Source of the DNA: DSNY01 sp040752195
GTDB lineage: Bacteria > Pseudomonadota > Gammaproteobacteria > Burkholderiales > Burkholderiaceae_F
Assembly (NCBI GenBank): GCA_040752195.1
Contig: JBFMFC010000012.1
Span: 1-64,000, forward strand
DNA length: 64,000 bases
Direction: 5' to 3'
The position numbers were made by a program, and so were the translations under genes. Below the pieces are notes generated by a model. The model did no database searches, had not been told where the DNA came from, and saw only the letters and a list, made by a program, of their open reading frames with translations. Positions 1 through 7,648 of this stretch are shown here, one piece after another. Each line of letters opens with the position of its first letter. Within the stretch, counting starts at the first letter, position 1.

Positions 1-1
1 G

Positions 2-343
2 GAGTCGCTCGGCAGACCGCTGCCGGGACGTCGCAATATCGTGATCTCGCGCACGCCGGGCTTCGCCCCGGCGGGGGCCGAGGTGTTCGCGAGCCTCGGT
101 GCGGCGCTCGCCGCGTGCGCCGACGCGCCCGAAGTGTTCGTCATCGGCGGCACCGAGGCGTACCGCGAGGCGCTGCCGCTCGCCGATCGGCTGCTGCTGA
201 CCGAGATCGACGCAGACATCGAAGGCGACGCGCATTTCCCGCCGTTCGACCGCCGCGCCTGGCGCGAGGTCGCGCGCGAGTCGCACCCTGCCAGCGGCGA
301 ATGTCCGTACCCCTACGCCTACGTCACGTACGAACGCCGATAG
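2..343 (+). CDS. folA: Dihydrofolate reductase, C-terminal part (5' truncated)
   Basis: The frame is open from the window edge and ends with TAG at 341-343, so the start lies outside. Dihydrofolate reductase reduces dihydrofolate to tetrahydrofolate with NADPH in the cytoplasm. The visible part carries the family pattern ESLGRPLPGRRNIVISR, the glycine-rich cofactor segment VFVIGGTEAYREALPLADR, and the C-terminal strand block ending YPYAYVTYERR. About 113 residues are present of a usual 160-170, so roughly the first third is missing. No downstream partner is coupled to it; the repeat element follows. A GTG at 41 is internal and not the real start. Confidence 0.9.
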   Translation, partial: ESLGRPLPGRRNIVISRTPGFAPAGAEVFASLGAALAACADAPEVFVIGGTEAYREALPLADRLLLTEIDADIEGDAHFPPFDRRAWREVARESHPASGECPYPYAYVTYERR

Positions 344-425
344 TGCATCGCTGGCATGCGCCAAACGGACCATCCCGGCATCGGGCAGGTAGCATTCGGC
401 CGAGGGGCCTGCGGCAACGGGGCCG

Positions 426-668
426 CCCGGATATCTCACAAGGGACGCGGGAGTTGCGCGGATGCCGGGGCGAGCCAGGTTGCGCGAGAGGGGCGCAGTC
501 GAATGCCCGGAGGCATTCGCGAGCACTTGAGCGCAAGATGGCCGGCCCGGCGCCGCGCAAACCCGCGTAGCCCCAGCGATCCAACGTGCGCTCCGACCAG
601 CACGCTGCACGCCTTTGTCGAAGCTCGGCAATGAACGTGGACGGGGGCGACCTTGCGAGATATCCGGG
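426..668. repeat. TIR element, copy 1 (243 bp)
   Basis: The ends are imperfect inverted repeats: CCCGGATATCTCACAAGG at 426-443 and, inverted, CCTTGCGAGATATCCGGG at 651-668. The interior shares long near-identical blocks with the element at 10484-10810 (for example 443-495 and about 516-582). An internal perfect 8-bp hairpin (CGAATGCC, loop CGGA, GGCATTCG) lies at 500-519. It has no coding potential and fills almost all of the 338-bp space between folA and the histidine kinase. The right end stops about 13 nt before the kinase start. It looks like a MITE- or REPIN-like non-autonomous element; the family is not one I can name. Confidence 0.75.
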
Positions 669-681
669 GCAGGGAGCGTTG

Positions 682-2988
682 ATGCACTCTTTGCGGCTGA
701 AGCTGCTGCTCGGCGCGATCGCCGTGCAGATCGCGGTCGTCCTGGCGCTGCTACTGGCGAGCCACCGCGCCATGCGCGACGTGCTGATGGCCGACGTGCG
801 CAGCGACGCCCGCACCACGCGCTTGCTGCTCGCCACCGCGCTGGCGCCACGGATCGCCGAGAAGGACTACGCCGCGCTGCGCGAGATCGCGCAGGAGGGC
901 GCTGCCGTCATCGGGCTCGCCTACCTCGCGCTCTTCGACCTCGACGGCCGCCCGCTCGCCACCGTCGGCGAACTGCCGGACGCCGCCGACGTGCTGGCGG
1001 TCGGCGCCGACGACGAACCCGTCGCCGCGCGCGGCGCCTTTCACGTGTCGGCACCGATCGAGCTCGGCGATCAGCCGTACGGCCGGATGCAGTTCGGCAT
1101 CCCGACCGAACGCCATCTCGCCGGCGAGCGGCGCCTGCTGCTGCAGACGATCGGCATCGGCGGTGCGGGCCTGGTCGTGTCCGTGTTGCTGCTGTTGCCG
1201 TTCACCGGCGTGTTGACGCGCGGGTTGCGCGATCTCTCGGACGCGGCGAAGAAGCTGAGCACCGGCCGGTACGACGTCGCGCTGCCGGTTCGCGGCGCCG
1301 ACGAGGTCGCGCAGCTGGCCGCCACCTTCAATGACATGTCGCGCATGCTGTCCGAGCGCATGGCCGCGCTGCGTGAAAGCGAAGTGCGCCAGCGAACGCT
1401 GGTCGAGGCGATCGCCGAAGGCGTGATCTTCAGCGATGAAACCGGCAAGGTGCTCGCGTGCAACGACGCCGCGGTGCGCATCCTCGGCGTCCCACGCGAG
1501 CAGCTGCTCGCAGCCGCGGCGTGGCAGCCGCACCCGAGCGCGGCGCGGCGCGACGGAGCCGAATTCGCGCCCGACGAGCACCCTTGGCGCGTCGCGCTCG
1601 CCACCGGACAGGCGCAGCGCGACGTGGTGATGGGCGTCAGGCGACCGGACGGTGCGCTCGCCTGGCTGTCCGTCAATTCGGTGCCGCTGGTGCGTCCGGG
1701 CGACGACCGCCCGCACGCGACCGTGACGTCGTTCTCGGACATCACCGCGCGGATCGAGACGGAGTCGCGGCTGCAGCGGATGAACGCCGAGCTCGAGGAG
1801 CGCGTCGCCGAACGCACGCGCGAGCTGGTCGCCGCGCTCGAAGCCGCCGAAGGGGCCAGTCGCGCCAAGTCCGAGTTCCTGTCGCGCATGAGCCACGAGC
1901 TGCGCACCCCGCTGAACGCGATCCTCGGCTTCGCGCAGGTGCTCCAGCTCAAGACGAACGACCTGCCACCGGGCGCGCGCGACCAGTTGCGCGCGATCGA
2001 GAGCGCCGGCTGGCACCTGCTCGAGCTGATCGACGAAGTGCTCGATCTGTCGCGGATCGAGTCGGGCGCGATGACCGTCCGGCGCGAGCCGGTCGACGTC
2101 GCGCCGCTCGTCACCGAGTGCGCGCGCATGGCCGATCCGCTCGCGCGCAAGCACCGCGTGCGTGTCGTCGACCGCGCCGCCGAAGCGCGCGGCGTGCATG
2201 CGCTCGCCGATCACACGCGGCTCAAGCAGGTCGTGACGAATCTGCTGTCCAACGCGATCAAGTACAACCGCGCCGGCGGCAGCGCAACGCTGACCGTTCG
2301 GCGCGGCGCCGACGGCCGGGTCGAGATCGGCGTGGCGGACACCGGCCGCGGTTTCACCGAAGCGCAGCTTGCCCGGATGTTCGAGCCCTTCAACCGCCTC
2401 GGCGCCGAGGACGGGCCGGTCGACGGCACCGGAATCGGCCTCGTGATCACCAAACGGCTCGTCGAGCTGATGGGCGGGACGTTGCGTGTCGACACGCGCG
2501 CGGGACTCGGCTCGGAGTTCACGGTTCGGCTGCCGGCGGCGCCGCGCGGCGCCGAGCCGGCGCCTGCGCCCGAGGCCGCCGCGCCGGTGCCGCCGTCCGA
2601 ACGCGTTCGCACGGTGCTCTACATCGAGGACAACCCGTCGAACGTCGAGCTGCTCGCCGGCGTGGTTGCGTTGCGGCCGGGCGTGAAACTCGTCACGGCG
2701 AGCGACGGCGCCTCGGGCCTCGAGCGGGCGCGCCGGCAGCGGCCCGATCTGATCATCGTCGACATCGCGCTGCCCGACATCGACGGATTCGAAGTGTGCC
2801 GGCAGTTGCGGGCCGACACCCGGTTCGCGTCCGTACCGATCGTCGCGCTGTCGGCGAACGCGATGGCCGCCGACCTCGAAAGAGGCCGGCGCGCGGGATT
2901 CGACACGTACCTGACCAAGCCGCTCGACGTACCGGCCTTTCTCGCCGAACTCGATCGGCTGCTCGACGGCGCCGGAGCGTGGCGATGA
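682..2988 (+). CDS. Hybrid sensor histidine kinase / response regulator
   Basis: A 768-aa membrane sensor kinase. A first transmembrane helix (about residues 4-25) and a second (about 153-178) flank a periplasmic sensor region. Then come a HAMP linker, a PAS domain (from about 230), a coiled stretch, a HisKA domain with the H-box MSHELRTPLN (phospho-accepting His near residue 405), a HATPase domain (NLLSNAIKYN, DTGRGF, GTGIGL), and a C-terminal receiver with acceptor Asp near 694 (DIALPDID) and the conserved Lys of LTKPLD. The ATG at 682 is chosen because it follows AGGGAG at 671-676 and begins the signal-anchor; longer in-frame starts read into the repeat. Its stop overlaps the next start (ATGA), so the two genes are coupled. 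No output transcription factor is adjacent. The specific signal is unknown. Confidence 0.88.
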   Translation: MHSLRLKLLLGAIAVQIAVVLALLLASHRAMRDVLMADVRSDARTTRLLLATALAPRIAEKDYAALREIAQEGAAVIGLAYLALFDLDGRPLATVGELPDAADVLAVGADDEPVAARGAFHVSAPIELGDQPYGRMQFGIPTERHLAGERRLLLQTIGIGGAGLVVSVLLLLPFTGVLTRGLRDLSDAAKKLSTGRYDVALPVRGADEVAQLAATFNDMSRMLSERMAALRESEVRQRTLVEAIAEGVIFSDETGKVLACNDAAVRILGVPREQLLAAAAWQPHPSAARRDGAEFAPDEHPWRVALATGQAQRDVVMGVRRPDGALAWLSVNSVPLVRPGDDRPHATVTSFSDITARIETESRLQRMNAELEERVAERTRELVAALEAAEGASRAKSEFLSRMSHELRTPLNAILGFAQVLQLKTNDLPPGARDQLRAIESAGWHLLELIDEVLDLSRIESGAMTVRREPVDVAPLVTECARMADPLARKHRVRVVDRAAEARGVHALADHTRLKQVVTNLLSNAIKYNRAGGSATLTVRRGADGRVEIGVADTGRGFTEAQLARMFEPFNRLGAEDGPVDGTGIGLVITKRLVELMGGTLRVDTRAGLGSEFTVRLPAAPRGAEPAPAPEAAAPVPPSERVRTVLYIEDNPSNVELLAGVVALRPGVKLVTASDGASGLERARRQRPDLIIVDIALPDIDGFEVCRQLRADTRFASVPIVALSANAMAADLERGRRAGFDTYLTKPLDVPAFLAELDRLLDGAGAWR

Positions 2989-3836
2989 ACCCGCCGTCGC
3001 TCCGGCGCCGCGCGCTGTGCGGCGCGGCCGCGCTAGCGCTGCCGGCCGCGCGTGCGCAGATCGGGCCGGCCGAGGAACGAGCGCCGCTGCGCGTCGGACT
3101 CGTGCCCTATCTGTCGACGCGCTCGCTGATCACGCTGTACCAGCCGTTGCGCGAACACCTCGAGCGGACGCTGCAGCGGCGCACCCGGTTGTACACGGCA
3201 CACGACTTCCGCACGCTTGCGCTGAACGCGCGCGACGGCGAATACGACATGGCCTTGCTGCCGCCGCACATCGCGCGCATCGCGGTCGCCGACTGGGGGC
3301 AGCAGTTCGTCGCGCGTTTCGCGCAGACTTCGGAAGTGCAGCTCGTGACGCTGCCGACGACCGCGCTCGAACTGCCGGCGGACCTGCGCGGGCGGCGCAT
3401 CGCCGCGATCGATCCGCTGTCGATCACGACGCTCGCGCTGCGGCGCTGGCTCGGCGAGCGCGGCCTGGTCGTCGGGCGCGACGTGGGCGTCCTGTACGCG
3501 CATTCGATCGCGTCGGGCGTGGTCGCGCTCGAACGGGGCGACGCGATCGCCCTCGTCGGCGCGATCGGGCAGTTCCGCGACATCGTCGAAGGCGTCGAAG
3601 GCAAGGTCAAGGTCGTCGCCGCGCTCGCGTCGATCCCGACGCCGGCTTTCGTCGCACACGCCGGCGTCTCGCCCGTCGACGTCGCGCAGATGAGGCAGGC
3701 GCTGCTCGCGTTCGTGCCACAGTCGGCCGGCGCCGGCATTTCGCGTTCGCCCTTCGTCACCGGCAGCGTGCAGGACTTCGCGCGCGTCGAGTCCTACTCG
3801 GCCGAAGTGCGGCGCTTGTTGGCGGAGAAGAACTGA
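2985..3836 (+). CDS. PhnD-like phosphate/phosphonate-type periplasmic binding protein
   Basis: A 283-aa secreted protein with an arginine-rich signal peptide (LRRRALCGAAALALPAARAQ). The mature part has the PhnD/SsuA-like type 2 periplasmic fold: LRVGLVPYLSTRSLITLYQPL at its start, then YDMALLPPHIARI and DLRGRRIAAIDPLS. Proteins of this kind are usually ABC-transporter receptors, but no permease or ATPase gene lies nearby. The start overlaps the stop of the upstream hybrid kinase (ATGA). This argues that the protein presents a ligand to the kinase's periplasmic domain rather than to a transporter. The ligand cannot be told from sequence. Confidence 0.82.
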   Translation: MNPPSLRRRALCGAAALALPAARAQIGPAEERAPLRVGLVPYLSTRSLITLYQPLREHLERTLQRRTRLYTAHDFRTLALNARDGEYDMALLPPHIARIAVADWGQQFVARFAQTSEVQLVTLPTTALELPADLRGRRIAAIDPLSITTLALRRWLGERGLVVGRDVGVLYAHSIASGVVALERGDAIALVGAIGQFRDIVEGVEGKVKVVAALASIPTPAFVAHAGVSPVDVAQMRQALLAFVPQSAGAGISRSPFVTGSVQDFARVESYSAEVRRLLAEKN

Positions 3837-3875
3837 CGGTTCTGCCTGTCTGCGCTCGAAGATCCCCCGGACCCA

Positions 3876-5843
3876 TTACGGAAGGGAGGTTCGTGCGTTC
3901 GGGTCGTCGAGCGGGGGCCGGCGCAAGCGCCGCAGCAGGAAGCGCGCGGGGTCGAGCGCGTCGGCGAGCGCGCGCTCGAGCGGCCAGGGCTCGCCTTCGA
4001 TCTGCGCGGCGACTCGCTCGGCTGCGAGCGGCGCGAACGCAAGCCCGCGCGAGCCCAGCGCGAAGGCCGCGTACAGTCCCGCGCACCGCGGCAGATCGGC
4101 GAGGTGCGCGCCGCGCAGCGCCGCGCCCGCCGCCAGCGCGGCGCGCTCGTCGGCCACGCCGCCCGCCAGCGGAAGGCGGTCGCGCGCGACGCAGCGCACG
4201 CCGTCGAACACGCCGGTCACGGTCGCGTCGTCCGCGTGCGCGACCAGCCGCGCGAGCCGCTGCAGGTTTCCGGCGTGCGCGCGCGCCTCGTCGACCGCGC
4301 GCGGCTCGGTTTCGCCGGGCAGCGGCGCCTCGTACGTCGCGCCGACCGCGAGCGCGCCATCGGGCGCGCGCGCCAGATGGCCGTCGCCGGCGATGGCGGC
4401 GCGCAGCCCCGCCAGGCGCTCGGACGCGATCAGCGAGACGCGGCCGCGCACCGGCTGCACCGGCGCATGCCGCAGTCCGAGCAGGCGCGCCGCGTCGAGC
4501 GCGTTGGCGGCGACCAGCACCGGCGCGCTCGCGATCGGCCGTGCGTCGCGATCGAACACGGTCCAGCCGCCCGCGCCGCGTTCGATGCGCGCGGCGGCCA
4601 CACCCGCGCGAACGCGCAGCGCCGCGCCGGCGCGGTCGAGCAGGTGCCGGCACCAGCGCTGCGCGGCGACCAGCGCGCCGCGTTCAAACCACAGCCCGCC
4701 GCGCAGCGGCGGCACGCCGACCGCAGCGGCGGCGTCCCCGGCGTCGAGCCAGCGCGCGTATGCGGGCGGCACGTTCAGACGTTCGAGCGCGGCGCGCCAC
4801 GCCGCCGCTTCGCCCGCGTCGCGCGCCTGCTGCAGAACGCCGCACGGATAACGCAGTGCCGCGTCGTCGCCGCCGGCGTCCAGCCGCGCACAGGCGAGCA
4901 GGAACCCCGCGCGCGCGAGCCGCGCGAGCACCCCGTCGTCGCTCGCGACGAGCGGGTGCAGCAGACCCCAGGGCAGCGCCGAGGCGCCGGCCGCGGGCGA
5001 CGGTTCGCGCTCGAGCAACTCGATCTGCCAGCCGCGCGCGGCGAGTGCCGCGGCGACGTGGCAGCCCGCCAGCCCCGCCCCGACGACGATCGCGCGCCGC
5101 TCGCCCGCGTACGCGGCGGGCGGTTCGTGGCGGCGCACTTTCCAGCGCGGCGCGAAACGCGCCGCGAGCATCTCGCGCTTGCGGCCGAAGCCGGCGCGCA
5201 GCTCGACTTCGAAGCCGCCGTCGGCGAGCGCGTCGTGCACGGCGCGCGCCGTGGTCCAGGTCGCCAGCCGCGCGCCCGGCCGCGCGAGCCGCGCGAGCGC
5301 CTTGAGCAGCGCCGGCTCCCACATCTGCGAATTGCGCGCAGGCGCGAAACCGTCAAGGTAGAACGCGTCGGCGCCGCAGACGAGCTGCGGGACGACTTCG
5401 CGCGCGTCGCCGAGCGCGAGCGTCAGCACGACGCGGCCACCGTCGAATTCGATCCGATGCAGCCCCGGCAGCGGCAGCGGCCAGCGCGCCGCCAGCTCGC
5501 GCGCCAGCGGCTGAAGCTCGACCGGCGCGGCAGCGACGAGATCGCCCGCGGCGACCGGATGCAGCTCGACCGAAACGAAGTGCAGGCGGGCGCAGCGCTG
5601 CGGATCGGCGCGCCACGCCTGCCAGGTGGCGAGGAAGTTCGTGCCGAGCCCGAACCCGGTCTCGACGATCACGAACTGCCGCCGGTCGCGCCAGCGCGCC
5701 GGCAACTCGTTGCCGGCGAGGAAGACGTGCCGCGCCTGCGCAGCCGCGCCGTCGCGGCTCGCGTAGACATCGCCGTAGCGCTGCGAAAACGGCGCGCCGG
5801 TCGCGTCGAGTGCGAGACGCTCGGTTTCGATGCGGGTCGGCAT
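3876..5843 (-). CDS. mnmC: tRNA 5-methylaminomethyl-2-thiouridine biosynthesis bifunctional protein MnmC
   Basis: A 655-aa two-domain enzyme that finishes mnm5s2U at the wobble position of certain tRNAs. The N-terminal third is the MnmD SAM-dependent methyltransferase (VIVETGFGLGTNFLATW, then DAFYLDGFAPARNSQMW). The C-terminal part is the MnmC1 FAD-dependent oxidoreductase with the dinucleotide motif AIVVGAGLAGCHVAAALAARG and PWGLLHPLV. The length matches the family (about 660). No Shine-Dalgarno precedes the ATG; a TACGAT box at 5851-5856 sits 7 nt upstream, suggesting a leaderless mRNA. It stands downstream of ettA on the same strand but appears to have its own promoter. Confidence 0.93.
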   Translation of the reverse strand: MPTRIETERLALDATGAPFSQRYGDVYASRDGAAAQARHVFLAGNELPARWRDRRQFVIVETGFGLGTNFLATWQAWRADPQRCARLHFVSVELHPVAAGDLVAAAPVELQPLARELAARWPLPLPGLHRIEFDGGRVVLTLALGDAREVVPQLVCGADAFYLDGFAPARNSQMWEPALLKALARLARPGARLATWTTARAVHDALADGGFEVELRAGFGRKREMLAARFAPRWKVRRHEPPAAYAGERRAIVVGAGLAGCHVAAALAARGWQIELLEREPSPAAGASALPWGLLHPLVASDDGVLARLARAGFLLACARLDAGGDDAALRYPCGVLQQARDAGEAAAWRAALERLNVPPAYARWLDAGDAAAAVGVPPLRGGLWFERGALVAAQRWCRHLLDRAGAALRVRAGVAAARIERGAGGWTVFDRDARPIASAPVLVAANALDAARLLGLRHAPVQPVRGRVSLIASERLAGLRAAIAGDGHLARAPDGALAVGATYEAPLPGETEPRAVDEARAHAGNLQRLARLVAHADDATVTGVFDGVRCVARDRLPLAGGVADERAALAAGAALRGAHLADLPRCAGLYAAFALGSRGLAFAPLAAERVAAQIEGEPWPLERALADALDPARFLLRRLRRPPLDDPNARTSLP

Positions 5844-5850
5844 GCGCTCG

Positions 5851-5856
5851 ATCGTA
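5851..5856 (-). promoter_or_regulatory. Putative -10 box of mnmC, leaderless start
   Basis: TACGAT on the minus strand ends 7 nt before the mnmC ATG, which places transcription initiation at or one base before the start codon. No recognisable -35 and no Shine-Dalgarno were seen. The same arrangement recurs at several genes in this window. Confidence 0.4.
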
Positions 5857-5906
5857 CCGACCGCCGCCCGGAAGTCCCCGCGGCCGTCCTGACCCCGAGC
5901 GAGCGG

Positions 5907-7568
5907 TCAGGCCTTCAGCGGCTTGAAGCGGATGCGCTTCGGCCGCGCGCCCTCTTCGCCCAGGCGCTTGACCTTGTCGGCCTCGTACTCGTGGAAGTTG
6001 CCCTCGAAGAAGGTCCACTTCGACTCGCCCTCGCACGCGAGGATGTGCGTGCAGATGCGATCGAGGAACCAGCGATCGTGCGAGATGACGAGCGCGGTGC
6101 CGGCAAACTCGAGCAGCGCTTCTTCGAGCGCGCGCAGCGTCTCGACGTCCAGGTCGTTCGACGGCTCGTCCAGCAACAGGACGTTGCCGCCGACGAGCAG
6201 TGTGGCCGCCAGGTGCAGCCGGCCGCGCTCGCCGCCCGACAGGTTGCCGACGATCTTCTGCTGGTCGGCACCGCGGAAGTTGAAGCGGCCCAGATAGGCG
6301 CGCGAAGGCATCTGGAACTTGCCGACGGTCAGGATGTCCTGCCCGCCCGAGATCGCTTCCCACGCGGTCTTGTCGTTCGGCAGCGCATCGCGCGTCTGGT
6401 CGACGACGGCGAGCTTCACCGTCGGGCCGATCCTGATCTCGCCGGAGTCGGGCTTTTCCTTGCCGGTGATCATGCGGAACAGCGTCGACTTGCCGGCGCC
6501 GTTCGGACCGATCACGCCGACGATCGCGCCCGGCGGGATCTTGAACGAGAGCTTGTCGATCAGCAGCTGGTCGCCGTAGCCCTTGCTCACTTCGGCGAAC
6601 TCGATCACCTCGTTGCCGAGCCGCTCGGCCACCGGAATGAAGATCTCCTGCGTCTCGTTGCGCTTCTGGTACTCGTAGCTCGCCATCTCCTCGAAGCGCG
6701 CCAGCCTGGCCTTGCTCTTGGCCTGCCGCGCTTTCGCGTTCTGGCGCACCCATTCGAGCTCCTGCTTCATCGCCTTGATGCGCGCGGCCTCCTGTTTCGC
6801 CTCCTGCTCGAGCCGCTGCTCCTTCTGTTCGAGCCACGACGAGTAGTTGCCCTTCCACGGGATGCCCATTCCGCGGTCCAGCTCGAGGATCCATTCGGCC
6901 GCGTTGTCGAGGAAGTAGCGGTCGTGCGTGACCGCAACCACGGTGCCGGGAAAGCGCTGCAGGAACTGCTCGAGCCACTCGACCGATTCCGCGTCGAGAT
7001 GGTTGGTCGGCTCGTCGAGCAGCAGCATGTCGGGCTTGCTCATCAGCAGCCGGCACAGCGCCACACGGCGCTTCTCGCCGCCGGACAGATTGGCGACCTT
7101 GGCGTCCCACGGCGGAAGGTTCAACGCGTCGGCAGCGATCTCGAGCTGATGCTCGAGGTCGGCGCCGCTCGTGGCCAGGATCGCCTCGTACTTCGCCTGC
7201 TCGGCCGCGAGCTTGTCGAAGTCCGCGTCGGGCTCGGCGTACGCGGCGTAGATCTCGTCGAGCCGGGTCTTCGCTTCGAGCACGTCGCCCAGGCCCGACT
7301 CGACTTCCTCGCGCACCGTCTTTTCGGGATCGAGCTGCGGCTCCTGCGGCAGGAAGCCGATCTTGATCCCCGGCATCGGGATCGCTTCGCCCTCGATGTC
7401 GTGGTCGAGCCCCGCCATGATTCTCAGCAGCGTCGACTTGCCCGCGCCGTTCAGCCCCAGCACGCCGATCTTGGCGCCGGGGAAGAACGACAGCGAAATG
7501 TTCTTCAGGATCTGCCGCTTGGGGGGAACGACCTTGCCCACGCGGATCATCGTGTAGACGTATTGCAT
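5907..7568 (-). CDS. ettA: Energy-dependent translational throttle protein EttA (ABC-F)
   Basis: A 553-aa cytoplasmic ABC-F ATPase that binds the ribosomal E site and gates entry into elongation according to ATP/ADP ratio. Two ATP-binding cassettes are visible: first Walker A GLNGAGKST and signature NLSGGEKRRVAL with Walker B LLLDEPTNHLDAESVEWL; second Walker A GPNGAGKST, signature NLSGGERGRLHLA, Walker B VLLLDEPSNDLDVETLRAL. A charged linker rich in K, R, E and Q joins them. The length agrees with E. coli EttA (555). A 9-bp hairpin (7571-7594) lies immediately before the ATG and buries the ribosome-binding site. Confidence 0.95.
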   Translation of the reverse strand: MQYVYTMIRVGKVVPPKRQILKNISLSFFPGAKIGVLGLNGAGKSTLLRIMAGLDHDIEGEAIPMPGIKIGFLPQEPQLDPEKTVREEVESGLGDVLEAKTRLDEIYAAYAEPDADFDKLAAEQAKYEAILATSGADLEHQLEIAADALNLPPWDAKVANLSGGEKRRVALCRLLMSKPDMLLLDEPTNHLDAESVEWLEQFLQRFPGTVVAVTHDRYFLDNAAEWILELDRGMGIPWKGNYSSWLEQKEQRLEQEAKQEAARIKAMKQELEWVRQNAKARQAKSKARLARFEEMASYEYQKRNETQEIFIPVAERLGNEVIEFAEVSKGYGDQLLIDKLSFKIPPGAIVGVIGPNGAGKSTLFRMITGKEKPDSGEIRIGPTVKLAVVDQTRDALPNDKTAWEAISGGQDILTVGKFQMPSRAYLGRFNFRGADQQKIVGNLSGGERGRLHLAATLLVGGNVLLLDEPSNDLDVETLRALEEALLEFAGTALVISHDRWFLDRICTHILACEGESKWTFFEGNFHEYEADKVKRLGEEGARPKRIRFKPLKA

Positions 7569-7570
7569 AG

Positions 7571-7594
7571 CGCGCCTTCTCGATCGAAGGCGCG
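7571..7594 (-). promoter_or_regulatory. Hairpin occluding the ettA ribosome-binding site
   Basis: A perfect inverted repeat (CGCGCCTTC, 6-nt loop, GAAGGCGCG on the minus strand) ends 2 nt before the ettA ATG. The only Shine-Dalgarno-like sequence, AGAAGG, forms part of the 3' arm. In the mRNA the stem would compete with ribosome binding. This is seen directly; a regulatory role is inference. Confidence 0.5.
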
Positions 7595-7648
7595 AAGCTT
7601 ACCGAAGCCGCGCGGCGGCCGGTCCCGGCGGCGGCGCGCCTCCGCGGG

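Noticed and set aside
751..2214. A 487-codon minus-strand frame
   Set aside because: It is antisense to the hybrid kinase and lacks any motif; GC-rich third positions explain the open frame.
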